64,000 nt of DNA from NCBI GenBank assembly GCA_009996615.1, contig JAACZU010000005.1, positions 186,001 to 250,000 on the forward strand, in the 5' to 3' direction. The position numbers and the translations under genes are program-made. The notes below the pieces were generated by a model. The model saw only the letters and a list, made by a program, of their open reading frames with translations. It was not told the origin of the DNA and did no database searches. The stretch is from Rhodanobacteraceae bacterium (GTDB taxonomy: Bacteria; Pseudomonadota; Gammaproteobacteria; Xanthomonadales; Rhodanobacteraceae). Position 1 is the stretch's first letter. Every line of letters begins with the position of its first letter. This document shows positions 42,001 through 49,808 of this stretch, piece by piece.

Positions 42001-42232
42001 GCCAGGTCGCGCCGGCATCGTCGCTCTTCCATACGCCACCGCCGGCCGCGCCGAAGTAGAACGTGTCCGGCTGCTCGGCGATGCCGGTCGCCATCGTCGC
42101 CCAGCCGCCGCGGAACGGGCCGAGCTGGCGCCATTGCAGGCCGCCGAACTGCGCATCGGATGGCGTGGAGTCGGCCGCCGCGCTCGCGGCGACGAGGACG
42201 GCGGCGAACACGAGCAGGCGACGGGCGATCAT
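39029..42232 (-). CDS. Secreted sortilin-like Asp-box (BNR/VPS10) propeller protein
   Basis: A 1,067-residue exported protein of the group usually named WD40/YVTN/BNR-repeat glycosyl hydrolase-like or VPS10-sortilin-like. Signal peptide about 1-21 (ASAAA/DST). The conserved opening LQWRQLGPFRGGWATMATGI follows. I count about eleven Asp-box motifs of the S-x-D-x-G-x-x-W type (for example KSDDAGATW, RSDDGGAHW, SRDGGVTW, TRDGGKSW, TRDYGASW), implying two propellers across about 30-720. The C-terminal 340 residues contain Ig-like strands and a helical tail. Despite the usual name no hydrolase residues are established. ATG at 42232 has GGGGAG 6 bp upstream. Confidence 0.88.
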   Translation of the reverse strand: MIARRLLVFAAVLVAASAAADSTPSDAQFGGLQWRQLGPFRGGWATMATGIAEQPDTFYFGAAGGGVWKSDDAGATWQPMSEGLGAASIGAIAVAPSNPQVLYAGTGQPEPRYDIAAGNGVYRSDDGGAHWRPLGLEATRHIGALLVDPKNPDTVLVGALGHIFGPNRERGVFRTTDGGKHWTQTLFVDEQTGVVDLAADPAQPNLVFAAAWTARNWPWLSYFTPISGAGSAIHASRDGGVTWQRLGGEGWPTGALGRIGLAVTHLKNGATRIYASIDAGAQGGLYRSDDGGMHWERVNDAKAVASWYMSRLTVAPDDPDTVYTVGQSIHKSTDAGQTFTILKGAPGGDDYHHLWINPKQPARMVTASDQGTVVSVDGGAHWSDWYNQPTGQFYHLATDDRFPYWIYSGQQDSGTVRIASRSDYGALSYRDWHPVGGDERDYDLPDPADPDIVYGSGLGGRISRWDARTGTVQNVSPWPVSSYGARPTDVKYRSTWISPIAFARQAPHALYAGAQVLFRSTDQGRSWDTISPDLTGQRDVAEHCDGDVAIEHATACGYGVIFSIAPSPHGNDEIWIGTDNGRVQLTRDGGKSWRDVTPKQVPDWAKIATLDVSALEPGTAYIAVDNHRQDDFRPRILRTRDYGASWSEIANGLPDGHFVGVVRADPVRRGLLYAGTDAGVFVSLDDGAHWQSLQRNLPVAWVRDLLVHGNDLIAATQGRAIWVLDDVSPLRQLDASVAKARAHLFAPAPAYRVRANQNKDTPLPADTALGTNPPAGAIIDYTLAQPARRVTLDIRDGEGRLVRRFDSAAPTQEPAAARYFAAGWLRPAGPLATAAGAHRFVWDLRLPRPKAVAYNWSIAATWGRDTPLTPEGPLALPGDYQLVLAVDGRELRQPLRVLADPRVSTPPAELAQALAFSQAIDVELARVWQGHGEVAAVQQQLDALTRRGGAAAQVPLKDALTAFAAKLEPLHAGEGETAPNLGAIGEVLASLATDIDGADRAPTAPQQQVLADYRARLDRAIATWQTLREQDLAALDAQLQQAGLTPIRVPTPDEIGLGGGEESRDVP

Positions 42233-42355
42233 GGGAACTCCCCGGATGGATGAAGGAAGGCGCGACCGCGGCACTCCGCCGCCGGGTCGCCGTGCAACGA
42301 ATCGCGACGATACTCCTGCACGAGTGCGGCGGGCATAGGCGGAAAGTCGTGAAAA

Positions 42356-42390
42356 GTCCGATGTCATGCCCGCGAACGCGGGCATCCATG
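42356..42390. repeat. Left 35-bp boundary repeat of the R-M cassette
   Basis: It contains the palindrome ATGCCCGCGAACGCGGGCAT. It is 33 of 35 bases identical to the reverse complement of 48018-48052, so the pair forms inverted repeats around the HTH-mod-res cassette. A run of nine G (42398-42406) lies just inside. Confidence 0.85.
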
Positions 42391-42430
42391 TCGCCCCGGG
42401 GGGGGGCCAAGCAAATCCGTCAGTGCTCGC

Positions 42431-42811
42431 TCACGAGGCCAGAGCGGCGATCAACTCCCGTACGAGCTTGCGATGCTGCGCCGGCAGCGCGAGGTAGCCT
42501 TCGACGGCTTCGCGGTCGTGCGGCTTGAGAGCCGCATCCCAAGGCAGTCGGGGTTCGCCGATGCGAGACGTTGAACCGCCGTAGCGCAACGCGTGAGGCT
42601 CGACGCCAAGCAGGCGGGCCAGCACCTGCAGCTTGTCCTGCCCGGGGAGCGAGCGGCCGTTTAGCCAACGCGATGCGGACTGGAAAGTGATCGGCTCGCC
42701 GCGATAGCGCAGGTTGAACTCGCGCGAGAGGACCGAAGGGCGCGGCTCGTAGCCGGCCGCGCGCATCGCCTCGGCCAGCCGTTTGGAGAACGCTTCCCTT
42801 TCCTCTTTCAT
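42431..42811 (-). CDS. Helix-turn-helix (XRE-like) regulator beside the R-M genes
   Basis: A 126-residue DNA-binding protein. The N-terminal region (1-85) has an XRE/cI-like helix-turn-helix: FSKRLAEAMRAAGYEP, VLSREFNLRY, then ITFQSASRWLNGRSLPG as the likely recognition helix, and KLQVLARLLGVEPHALRYG. The C-terminal 40 residues are helical and of unknown function. ATG at 42811 (MKEEREAFSKRLAEA) is chosen; an upstream in-frame alternative lacks similarity. It is divergent from mod with a 96-bp spacer holding a palindrome, so it probably controls mod/res expression, itself, or both (inference). Confidence 0.75.
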   Translation of the reverse strand: MKEEREAFSKRLAEAMRAAGYEPRPSVLSREFNLRYRGEPITFQSASRWLNGRSLPGQDKLQVLARLLGVEPHALRYGGSTSRIGEPRLPWDAALKPHDREAVEGYLALPAQHRKLVRELIAALAS

Positions 42812-42848
42812 GCCGCGGCACGGTACGGAACCGCTCCGGCGACAGTTC

Positions 42849-42882
42849 ACCTTTCACGTTCAGTGTGATTCACTTGAAAGGT
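42849..42882. promoter_or_regulatory. Candidate operator between HTH regulator and mod
   Basis: Inverted 8-bp arms ACCTTTCA (42849-42856) and TGAAAGGT (42875-42882), separated by 18 bp, lie in the divergent spacer. Position and symmetry fit a binding site for the adjacent regulator; no direct evidence. Confidence 0.4.
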
Positions 42883-42907
42883 TCATATCGATGGAAGCAA
42901 CAGGTTC

Positions 42908-44998
42908 ATGGGGAAGTCGCTGCTGGAACAACTGCCGAAGATCGTCGCCGAAGGAAAACAGCAGGCGGAGCGCATCCTCGAGGGGCTGGAAGGCCGCCGC
43001 CGCGTCGGCCTGCAGACGCGCGAGTGGGTGTTGCCCTCGCGCGACGTCGCGGCGAAAGACTGGATCGCCGACGCGGCGCGCCTGGCGCATCTGCGCGACG
43101 ACGACGCGTCCGCGTGGACGAACCGACTGATCTACGGCGACAACCTGCTCGCGATGGCCGCGCTGCTAGCCGGGGACGAGCACACGCCGAGCCTGCGCGG
43201 CAAGATCGACCTGATCTACATCGACCCGCCGTTCGACTCGAAGGCCGACTACCGCACCAAGGTCGCGCTGCCCGGCGTCGAACTGGAGCAGCGGCCGACC
43301 GTGATCGAGCAATTCGCGTATTCGGATACGTGGTCCGACGGGACCGCGTCATACCTCGCGATGATCACGCCGCGGTTGGTGCTGATGCGCGAGTTGCTGG
43401 CCGACACGGGATCTATCTACGTGCATCTTGATTGGCACGTCGGACATTACGTCAAAATCGTTATGGATGAGGTGTTCGGAAAACAGAACTTCCGCAACGA
43501 TATCTCGTGGATACGCTCAGCTTCCCACAATGACACGACCGGTAAGTATGGGATAACAAAAGATTCGATTCTTTTCTACACGAAAGCCAGCGATTACAAA
43601 TTTTCCAAGAAGTACTTGCCGTACTCCCAGGAATACATCGACGCGGAATGGAATCGGACGGCGAGCGGCCGATTTTGGAAATCAGAGAACATGCTGGACC
43701 CGCAGGGAAAGATGGAGTCCTACAACTTCCACGGCACTGAGGCACGCTGGCGAACTAGCCGCGAGAAAATGGACGCACTGTGGAATGCCGAACAAACAGA
43801 GGTCCCCAACAGCCATGGACGCATAAAACTTGGAAAAAATGGGCGCCCAATCAAACGATGCCGAATCATCTTTCTTGATGAACTTCCCGGCGTACCTCTG
43901 AGCGACATTTGGAATGACATTTCCTACATCGCGGGAGGCTCCAGTCAGAGTGTCGGCTATGCTACCCAGAAGCCAGACAAGCTGCTTGAACGCATCATAG
44001 ACGTTTCGAGTTCGGAAGGAGGACTCGTCGCCGACTTCAACGGCGGTTCCGGCACCACCGCCGCCGTCGCGGAAAAGCTCGGTCGCCGCTGGATCGCCTG
44101 CGACCTCGGCAAACCCGCCTGCATGATCATGCGCAAGCGCCTGATCGACCAAGGCGCAAAACCGTTCCTGTATCAGGCGATCGGCGACTACCAGGTCGAG
44201 GCGGCGCGTTCGACCCTCGGACGCAGCTTCCGCGTCGGCGACCTGTCGCAGATCGTGCTGTCCTTGTACGGCGCGTTGCCGCTGCCGGCGGACGACAACC
44301 CGCAGCGCAACCTCGGCTCGATTGTCGGCGGCGGCACGAAGACGCTGGTCGTGGTCGATTCGCCGGCCAAGCTGACCGGCGCGGCCACGCTGCGGCGCGC
44401 AGTCGCGCAGCGCGACAACCTGCTCGGCGGCTGGGACAAGGTCGTCGTGCTCGGCTGGAACTTCGAGCCCGGCATCGGCGAGGCCATCGCGACGCTGAAC
44501 GACGCGCGGCTCGAGGTGCTGGTGATTCCGCCCGACCTGCTCGACCGCCTGAAGAAGAAGGGCGGCATCGACAAGCTGCGCAAGGACGTGCGCTTCGCCA
44601 GCCTGCAATACCTCAGCATCAATCCAGTCGAGCGCACGCGCAGCGGCGACGAGGAGCGCATCGCGGTCGACCTGAAGAACTACGTGCTGCTGTCGCCGGA
44701 AGCGATCAGCCTCGACGAGGACAACCGCGCCAAGCTGCACAAGGTCATGAACGCCGAGCCGCTGGCGCTGATCGAGTACTGGGCGATCGATCCGGACTAC
44801 GACGGCGAGGTGTTCCGCTCGGTCTGGCAGGACTACCGCGGCAACACCGCCAACGACGACGATCCGCTGCGCGTGGTCACGCGCGCCGAATTCTCGGTGC
44901 CGCATCGCGCCGGCGAGCGCAGCGTCTGCGTGCGCGCCGTGGACGTATTCGGTTTCGAGGCGGAAGTCGTGCAAGTCGTCGCGGAGCCGGCGGCATGA
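42908..44998 (+). CDS. mod: Type III restriction-modification DNA methyltransferase (Mod)
   Basis: A 696-residue site-specific DNA methyltransferase of the beta class. Motif IV comes first (YIDPPF, DPPF at 106-109) and the AdoMet-binding motif I comes later (DFNGGSGTT, about 376-384); the DPPF/DPPY motif marks an amino methylase, probably adenine-N6. The roughly 210 residues between them are the target-recognition region, encoded by DNA of clearly lower GC (about 43395-44030) than the flanks. The last 300 residues form the C-terminal Mod domain that contacts Res. The stop overlaps the res start (ATGA). The recognition sequence cannot be predicted from the sequence alone. Confidence 0.92.
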   Translation: MGKSLLEQLPKIVAEGKQQAERILEGLEGRRRVGLQTREWVLPSRDVAAKDWIADAARLAHLRDDDASAWTNRLIYGDNLLAMAALLAGDEHTPSLRGKIDLIYIDPPFDSKADYRTKVALPGVELEQRPTVIEQFAYSDTWSDGTASYLAMITPRLVLMRELLADTGSIYVHLDWHVGHYVKIVMDEVFGKQNFRNDISWIRSASHNDTTGKYGITKDSILFYTKASDYKFSKKYLPYSQEYIDAEWNRTASGRFWKSENMLDPQGKMESYNFHGTEARWRTSREKMDALWNAEQTEVPNSHGRIKLGKNGRPIKRCRIIFLDELPGVPLSDIWNDISYIAGGSSQSVGYATQKPDKLLERIIDVSSSEGGLVADFNGGSGTTAAVAEKLGRRWIACDLGKPACMIMRKRLIDQGAKPFLYQAIGDYQVEAARSTLGRSFRVGDLSQIVLSLYGALPLPADDNPQRNLGSIVGGGTKTLVVVDSPAKLTGAATLRRAVAQRDNLLGGWDKVVVLGWNFEPGIGEAIATLNDARLEVLVIPPDLLDRLKKKGGIDKLRKDVRFASLQYLSINPVERTRSGDEERIAVDLKNYVLLSPEAISLDEDNRAKLHKVMNAEPLALIEYWAIDPDYDGEVFRSVWQDYRGNTANDDDPLRVVTRAEFSVPHRAGERSVCVRAVDVFGFEAEVVQVVAEPAA

Positions 44999-47943
44999 GC
45001 ACGCTTGCAGGTTCCGATCCACTGCCGTTGGCGACTGCGCTGACGAAGCGCACGCGTGACCTTTGCATCGGCCTGGAACAAGGCACCGCGACGCTGTACG
45101 ACCTCGTCACGCCGATGACGGCGGACCTGCTGCACTGGTGGTTTGGCGAGGACGCCTGCGCGTCGCGCCGCGCGAACTTCCATCCGGGGCAGCGCCAGGC
45201 GATCCTCAACGTGATCGTTGCGCACGAAGTGCTCGGCGGCACCGATCTGGCCGACCTGTATCGCAAGGCTTGCGCCGATGCGCTGCTGGAAGGTGGCCTG
45301 CTGGCGGAGGTGACGCAGGACAAGCACGCGCATCCGAAGTACTGTCTGAAGATGGCGACCGGCACCGGCAAGACCTGGGTGCTGCAGGCACTGCTGGTGT
45401 GGCAACTGCTGAACAAGACCGTCGCGCTGGAAGAAGGCATCGACGACGCACGCTTCACGCGCCGATTCCTGATCGTGGCGCCGGGCCTGATCGTCTACGA
45501 ACGCCTGCTTGATGCGTTTCTCGGCAAGGAACGCGCGGACGGCCTGCGCGATTTCGCAACCTCGGACATCGCCACGCAGGCCGAACTGTTCATGCCGCCA
45601 GCGTGGCGTGAGCGCGTCGAGCAGTTCGTGCGCAGCAATGTCTGCACCAAGGCCGAGATTGGCCTGAAGGCGACCGGCAACGGCCTGATCGCGATCACGA
45701 ACTGGCATCTGCTCGCTGAGGCAGGCGACGAGGAGGAAGCGGTCGACGAGGTCGAACTGCTCGACGCACCGGCCATGGTGGCCGAGCCGGCGACGATCGC
45801 GTACCAGGTGCTGCCGCTGACGCCGGGCCGCGCGACGGGCAACAGCCTCGACGTGCTTGACCGCCGCTGGGCGCGCGGCAACGTGCTGTCGTACCTCGCC
45901 GACCTGCCGGATTTGCTCGTCTTCAACGACGAAGCGCACCATATCCACGACTTCAAGCGCGAAGGCGAAACGACCGAGGTCGAATGGCAGAAGAGCCTGA
46001 CGCGCATCGCCGCCGGCAAGGGACGGCGCTTCGTGCAGGTGGACTTCTCGGCGACGCCGTACAACCAGATCGGCAGCGGCAGGAAGCAGCGCAAGGCGTA
46101 TTTCCCGCACATCGCGGTGGACTTCGACCTGCGCGAGGCGATGCGACTGGGATTGGTGAAGTCGCTCGTACTCGACAAGCGCAAGGAACTCGGCGCGCTG
46201 CCACTGGAGTTCAAGGCGGACCGCGACGACGACGGCAACGCCGAGCTTTCCACCGGCCAGCGCGTGATGCTGCGCGCCGGCCTGCAAAAGCTGCGAAAGC
46301 TGGAAGCGGATTTCGCGCGGCTCGATCCCGAGCGCCATCCGAAAATGCTGGTCGTGTGCGAGGACACGAAGATCACGCCGCTCGTCGCCGAGTTCCTGCA
46401 GGGCGAGGGACTGCACGAGGACGACGTGCTGACGGTCGACTCCGGCAAGAAGGCCGAACTCGGCGAGAAGGAATGGGCGCCGCTGCGCCAGCGCCTGTTC
46501 GACGTCGACCGCCATGCGCAGCCGCGCGTGATCGTCAGCGTTCTGATGCTGCGCGAGGGATTCGACGTCAACAACATCTGCGTGATCGTGCCGCTGCGCT
46601 CGTCGCAGGCGTCGATCCTATTGGAGCAGACGATCGGTCGCGGCCTGCGCCTGATGTGGCGCGATGCCGGCCCGATCCAGGACATCAAGCGCGAGAATCG
46701 CGAACGCATCAATCGCGGCGAGGAACCGGGTTCGCTGATCGACATCCTGTCGATCGTCGAGCATCCGGCCTTCCAGAGCTTCTACGACGACCTGATGCGG
46801 GACGGCCTCGTCGGCACGACCAGCGACGACGACACGACCAGCGGTATCGGCGACGCGATCGCCTCGGAGCTGCGCGAGGATTACAGGTGCTACGACTTCG
46901 CCATCCCGTTCATCCTGAGCGAGGCCGACGAGACCATCGAGCACCTGCCGATCGACGTGGCCGCGCTGGCGCCATTTTCGGGCCTGGGCCGCGCGGAGCT
47001 TGTGGCGCTGTTGGGCAAGGGTGACACGTTCGCCTCGCAGGATCTGCAGAGCAGCACGCTGTTCGGCGACTACCGAGTCGATGGCCTGGTCATGAACGTC
47101 GGCGGCTACAACGAATACCTGTCGCGGCTGACGCGACGGATCGCGCAAGCGCTGTCGCAACCGCTGCCGCGCGGCAATCGCGTGTCCGACCGGATGACCA
47201 TGCCGTACCAGCAGATCGACACCGCCGCACTCGCCGGCGCGCTCGACGACTACGTGCGCGAACGGCTGTTCCGCGAACCCTTCGAGCCGTTCGAGGACGA
47301 GCAGTGGCGACTGCTGCTGTTGCAGCCGGTCGTCGACCATGTCGTGAAGGTTTTCGCGCTCGCGTTCGCGAATGCCGCGCAGCGCGCGCCCACCGGCACG
47401 ACCGAAGTGCGGCACCGCCATCTGTCCGAAGTGCCGACGCTGACGGTGCGTGAAAGCGCCTCGATGGAGGTCTCCAAGTGCATCTATCAGCGGCTCGGCT
47501 GGCCGGCGCGAAACGGCGGATTGGAGCGCGCGTTCATCGAGTGGGCCGACGACGATGCGGGCATCGAGGCGTTCTGCAAACTCAGCGAGACGCGCCATGA
47601 TTTCGTGCGCCTGCGCTACGTGAAGGATGACGGCATGCCGGCGTTCTATTTCCCCGACTTTCTCGTGCGCACGGCCGATGCGGTTTATCTGGTCGAGACC
47701 AAGGCCGAGCAGCAGGTGATCCATCCGAACGTGCAGCGCAAGCTGCGCGCCGCGGCGACCTGGTGCGCGCGGATCAACGACTTGCCGTCCGAGTTGCGCG
47801 ACGGGCGCGAGTGGCGCTACGCGCTGGTCGGCGAATCGGTGTTCTTCGACTGGCGTGACAAGGGCGCACGGCTGGCCGAACTGCTCGCGTTCGCTCGCGT
47901 GCGCGCGGCGAATGCGCCTGCGCAGGAGAGTCTTGCGCTGTAG
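44995..47943 (+). CDS. res: Type III restriction enzyme Res subunit (helicase-nuclease)
   Basis: A 982-residue superfamily 2 ATPase/translocase fused to an endonuclease. Walker A ATGTGKTW (about 121-128), DEAH box FNDEAHH (312-315), SAT motif VDFSATPYN, helicase C-terminal domain with [11 protein letters not shown], and a C-terminal PD-(D/E)xK nuclease core: [19 protein letters not shown] (about 887-904). Res acts with Mod, cutting after translocation between head-to-head unmethylated sites. It begins with ATGA overlapping the mod stop, so expression is coupled. All key motifs are intact, so an active system is expected. Confidence 0.92.
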   Translation: MSTLAGSDPLPLATALTKRTRDLCIGLEQGTATLYDLVTPMTADLLHWWFGEDACASRRANFHPGQRQAILNVIVAHEVLGGTDLADLYRKACADALLEGGLLAEVTQDKHAHPKYCLKMATGTGKTWVLQALLVWQLLNKTVALEEGIDDARFTRRFLIVAPGLIVYERLLDAFLGKERADGLRDFATSDIATQAELFMPPAWRERVEQFVRSNVCTKAEIGLKATGNGLIAITNWHLLAEAGDEEEAVDEVELLDAPAMVAEPATIAYQVLPLTPGRATGNSLDVLDRRWARGNVLSYLADLPDLLVFNDEAHHIHDFKREGETTEVEWQKSLTRIAAGKGRRFVQVDFSATPYNQIGSGRKQRKAYFPHIAVDFDLREAMRLGLVKSLVLDKRKELGALPLEFKADRDDDGNAELSTGQRVMLRAGLQKLRKLEADFARLDPERHPKMLVVCEDTKITPLVAEFLQGEGLHEDDVLTVDSGKKAELGEKEWAPLRQRLFDVDRHAQPRVIVSVLMLREGFDVNNICVIVPLRSSQASILLEQTIGRGLRLMWRDAGPIQDIKRENRERINRGEEPGSLIDILSIVEHPAFQSFYDDLMRDGLVGTTSDDDTTSGIGDAIASELREDYRCYDFAIPFILSEADETIEHLPIDVAALAPFSGLGRAELVALLGKGDTFASQDLQSSTLFGDYRVDGLVMNVGGYNEYLSRLTRRIAQALSQPLPRGNRVSDRMTMPYQQIDTAALAGALDDYVRERLFREPFEPFEDEQWRLLLLQPVVDHVVKVFALAFANAAQRAPTGTTEVRHRHLSEVPTLTVRESASMEVSKCIYQRLGWPARNGGLERAFIEWADDDAGIEAFCKLSETRHDFVRLRYVKDDGMPAFYFPDFLVRTADAVYLVETKAEQQVIHPNVQRKLRAAATWCARINDLPSELRDGREWRYALVGESVFFDWRDKGARLAELLAFARVRAANAPAQESLAL

Positions 47944-48017
47944 CGGCGCAGCGCACCGGACCTGAGAAGACGTCCGCGAAGGAGCGGGAATCCATTGTCC
48001 GGTGGCCATCAGAACAG

Positions 48018-48052
48018 TATGGATGCCCGCGTTCGCGGGCATGACGTCGGAC
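48018..48052. repeat. Right 35-bp boundary repeat of the R-M cassette
   Basis: Inverted near-copy (33/35) of 42356-42390, starting 74 bp after the res stop. It begins a 500-bp repeat-rich, gene-free stretch (47944-48509). Confidence 0.85.
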
Positions 48053-48101
48053 TGATTGGTCGGACCTTACCTACGGGGGAAGGTCTGGAAAAGACGCCTC
48101 T

Positions 48102-48182
48102 CGTCGTTCCGGCGAAAGCCGGAACCCAGCGGCTTCCTGCGGGTAGCAAAGGCGCTGGGTCCCGGCGTTCGCCGGGACGACG
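48102..48182. repeat. Composite hairpin repeat
   Basis: Two short hairpins (48102-48131 and 48153-48182) share complementary outer arms: CGTCGT with ACGACG, and ACCCAGCG with CGCTGGGT. The inner hairpins are TCCGGCGAAAGCCGGA and CCCGGCGTTCGCCGGG. The whole 81 bp can fold as a branched structure. This organisation resembles paired REP (BIME-like) elements. Confidence 0.7.
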
Positions 48183-48288
48183 ATTTGTTCAGATCATCCG
48201 GATGGTTCGGGCACGCTGACGCGCGCTCGCTGGGATGCGGGCACGGATGCACGTCGTGTATCGCGATAAGGGATGCGCGCCAGCAACA

Positions 48289-48463
48289 CCATCCCCACCC
48301 AACCCTCCCCTTGAAGGGGAGGGCTCAAGAGCGGTGCGCGGCCGCATGCGCGATTACTGGGAATTCGGGGCGCGCGACGTGCCGCGTGCGACTCGAGAAT
48401 GGCACGCCGTGCTTCGTCCGAACCCTCTCCCCAACCCCTCTCCCGGAGGGAGAGGGGCTTGAG
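48289..48463. repeat. Intergenic repeats upstream-side of the amidohydrolase gene 3' end
   Basis: 48289-48329 is an inverted copy of the 42-bp family at 23791-23899 (CCATCCCCACCC then the CCCTCCCC hairpin). 48421-48463 is a related CCCTCTCCC...GGGAGAGGGG hairpin block. A CATCGCGGCTGAAGCCGCT motif follows at 48467-48485 and recurs at about 53237-53255. No gene is seen in 47944-48509. Confidence 0.75.
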
Positions 48464-48509
48464 GGCATCGCGGCTGAAGCCGCTCTACGTCCTGCGAAGC
48501 ACCCAGCAG

Positions 48510-49808
48510 TCAGGGCTTGGGCTCGCCGCGGTACTTGCTCTGGTATTTGTCGTACAGGCGCGTGTGCTTGGTGGTCAGGTCGACTTCGCGGCCGTCGATC
48601 CAGACGCGCTCGACCGCGTTGCGCGCGTCGAGCACGTCGCCGCTGGCGACGAACAGGGTGGCCTGCTTGCCGACGTCGAGCGAGCCGAGGCGGTCGGCGA
48701 CGCCGAGGATTTCGGCCGGGGCGAGCGTGATCGCGCGCAGCGCGCCTTCCTCGCCGAGGCCGAACGCGGCGTAGCTGGCGGCCTGGTACGGCAGGTTGCG
48801 TTCGAACGAGGCGGCCATGCCGTCGCCGTCGTTGGCGATTGCGATGCGCACGCCGGCGGCGGCGAGCTTGCCGGCCGCGGCGAACACGCTGTCGTAGGCC
48901 TCCCAGCGGCGCTTGGGCAGGTTGTGCGAGGAGCCGAGGATGACCGGCACGTCCTGCGCCTTCAGCGTGGCGGCGAGGCGCCAGGCGTCGCCGCCGCCGA
49001 CGATGACCGGGCGCAGCTTCTCGCGCTCGGCGAACGCGAGCGCGTCCCGGATCTCGACCGCGCTGTCGGCGAGCAGCAGCACCGGTTCGCGGCGCTCGAG
49101 CGCCGGCAGCATCGCTTCCCAGCGCAGGTCCGGCACGCGCACCGTGCCGGCGGCCTTGGCCACGGCGTAGGCGCGCGCGTCGGCGAACGCCTTGGCGAGC
49201 GCGTCGCGCTTCTTCTGCTGCGCTTCCTTGGCGCGGTCGCGCGCGGCCTGCGGCAGCCATTCGGGCACGCGGTCGCTCGGCCACGCGACGACTAGGCCGG
49301 CGGCCGATTTCACCGTCATCTGTTCGGCCGTCCAGCCGTCCGGCTGCATCAGTGCGGCGCGGCCGGCGATCACGCCGTCGCGGCCGGCGCGCGGCAGGAT
49401 CAGCGCGCCGGTGACGCCGTTCGCGCGCGCGACCGGCCACAGCTCGGTGTCGGGATTGACCGCGACTTCGGCGCGCACTTCGGGCGTGACCGCGCCGGCC
49501 TCGGCCATGTCGTTGGTCGCACGCACGGCCGAGACTTCGGTCAGGCCGAGCACGCTGTTGGCCGCGATCAGGCCGGGGTAGATGCGCTTGCCGGACACGT
49601 CGATGCGCTGCGCGTCGGCGGGCGCGTCGACCTTGGCGCCGAGCGCGGCGATGCGGCCGTCGGCGATCAGCAGTTCGCCGCCGGCGATCACGCCGTGGCT
49701 GACCGTGTGGAGGTCGGCGCCGTGCAGCAGCACGGGCGCGGCCGGCGTCGCGGCCGTCGCGCTGGCGGCCAGCGCGGCGAGGGCGAGAGCGAGGATCGAG
49801 CGCTTCAT
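48510..49808 (-). CDS. Exported amidohydrolase-family protein lacking the HxH metal motif
   Basis: A 432-residue member of the amidohydrolase superfamily. Signal peptide about 1-20 (ASATA/ATP). The fold is recognisable from ADGRIAALGAKVD, the strand KRIYPGLIAANSVLGLTE and the C-terminal GSLDVGKQATLFVASGDVL. At the position of the usual GLIDAHSHL metal site it has GLIAANSVL, so both metal-binding His are missing. It may be a non-catalytic partner of the upstream protein. ATG at 49808 overlaps the upstream stop (TGATG), so the two are coupled; an in-frame TTG one codon earlier is less likely. Confidence 0.83.
   Translation of the reverse strand: MKRSILALALAALAASATAATPAAPVLLHGADLHTVSHGVIAGGELLIADGRIAALGAKVDAPADAQRIDVSGKRIYPGLIAANSVLGLTEVSAVRATNDMAEAGAVTPEVRAEVAVNPDTELWPVARANGVTGALILPRAGRDGVIAGRAALMQPDGWTAEQMTVKSAAGLVVAWPSDRVPEWLPQAARDRAKEAQQKKRDALAKAFADARAYAVAKAAGTVRVPDLRWEAMLPALERREPVLLLADSAVEIRDALAFAEREKLRPVIVGGGDAWRLAATLKAQDVPVILGSSHNLPKRRWEAYDSVFAAAGKLAAAGVRIAIANDGDGMAASFERNLPYQAASYAAFGLGEEGALRAITLAPAEILGVADRLGSLDVGKQATLFVASGDVLDARNAVERVWIDGREVDLTTKHTRLYDKYQSKYRGEPKP

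Noticed and set aside
42398-42406. A run of nine G near the HTH gene, considered as a phase-variation tract
   Set aside because: It lies downstream of the HTH stop and outside mod and res and their promoters, so slippage would not switch expression in an obvious way. Comparable 8-base runs occur at 26700 and 27762.
47944-48509. Possible CRISPR array in the repeat-rich gap after res
   Set aside because: The repeats are different palindromic families, not a regular direct repeat with unique spacers, and no cas gene is present.
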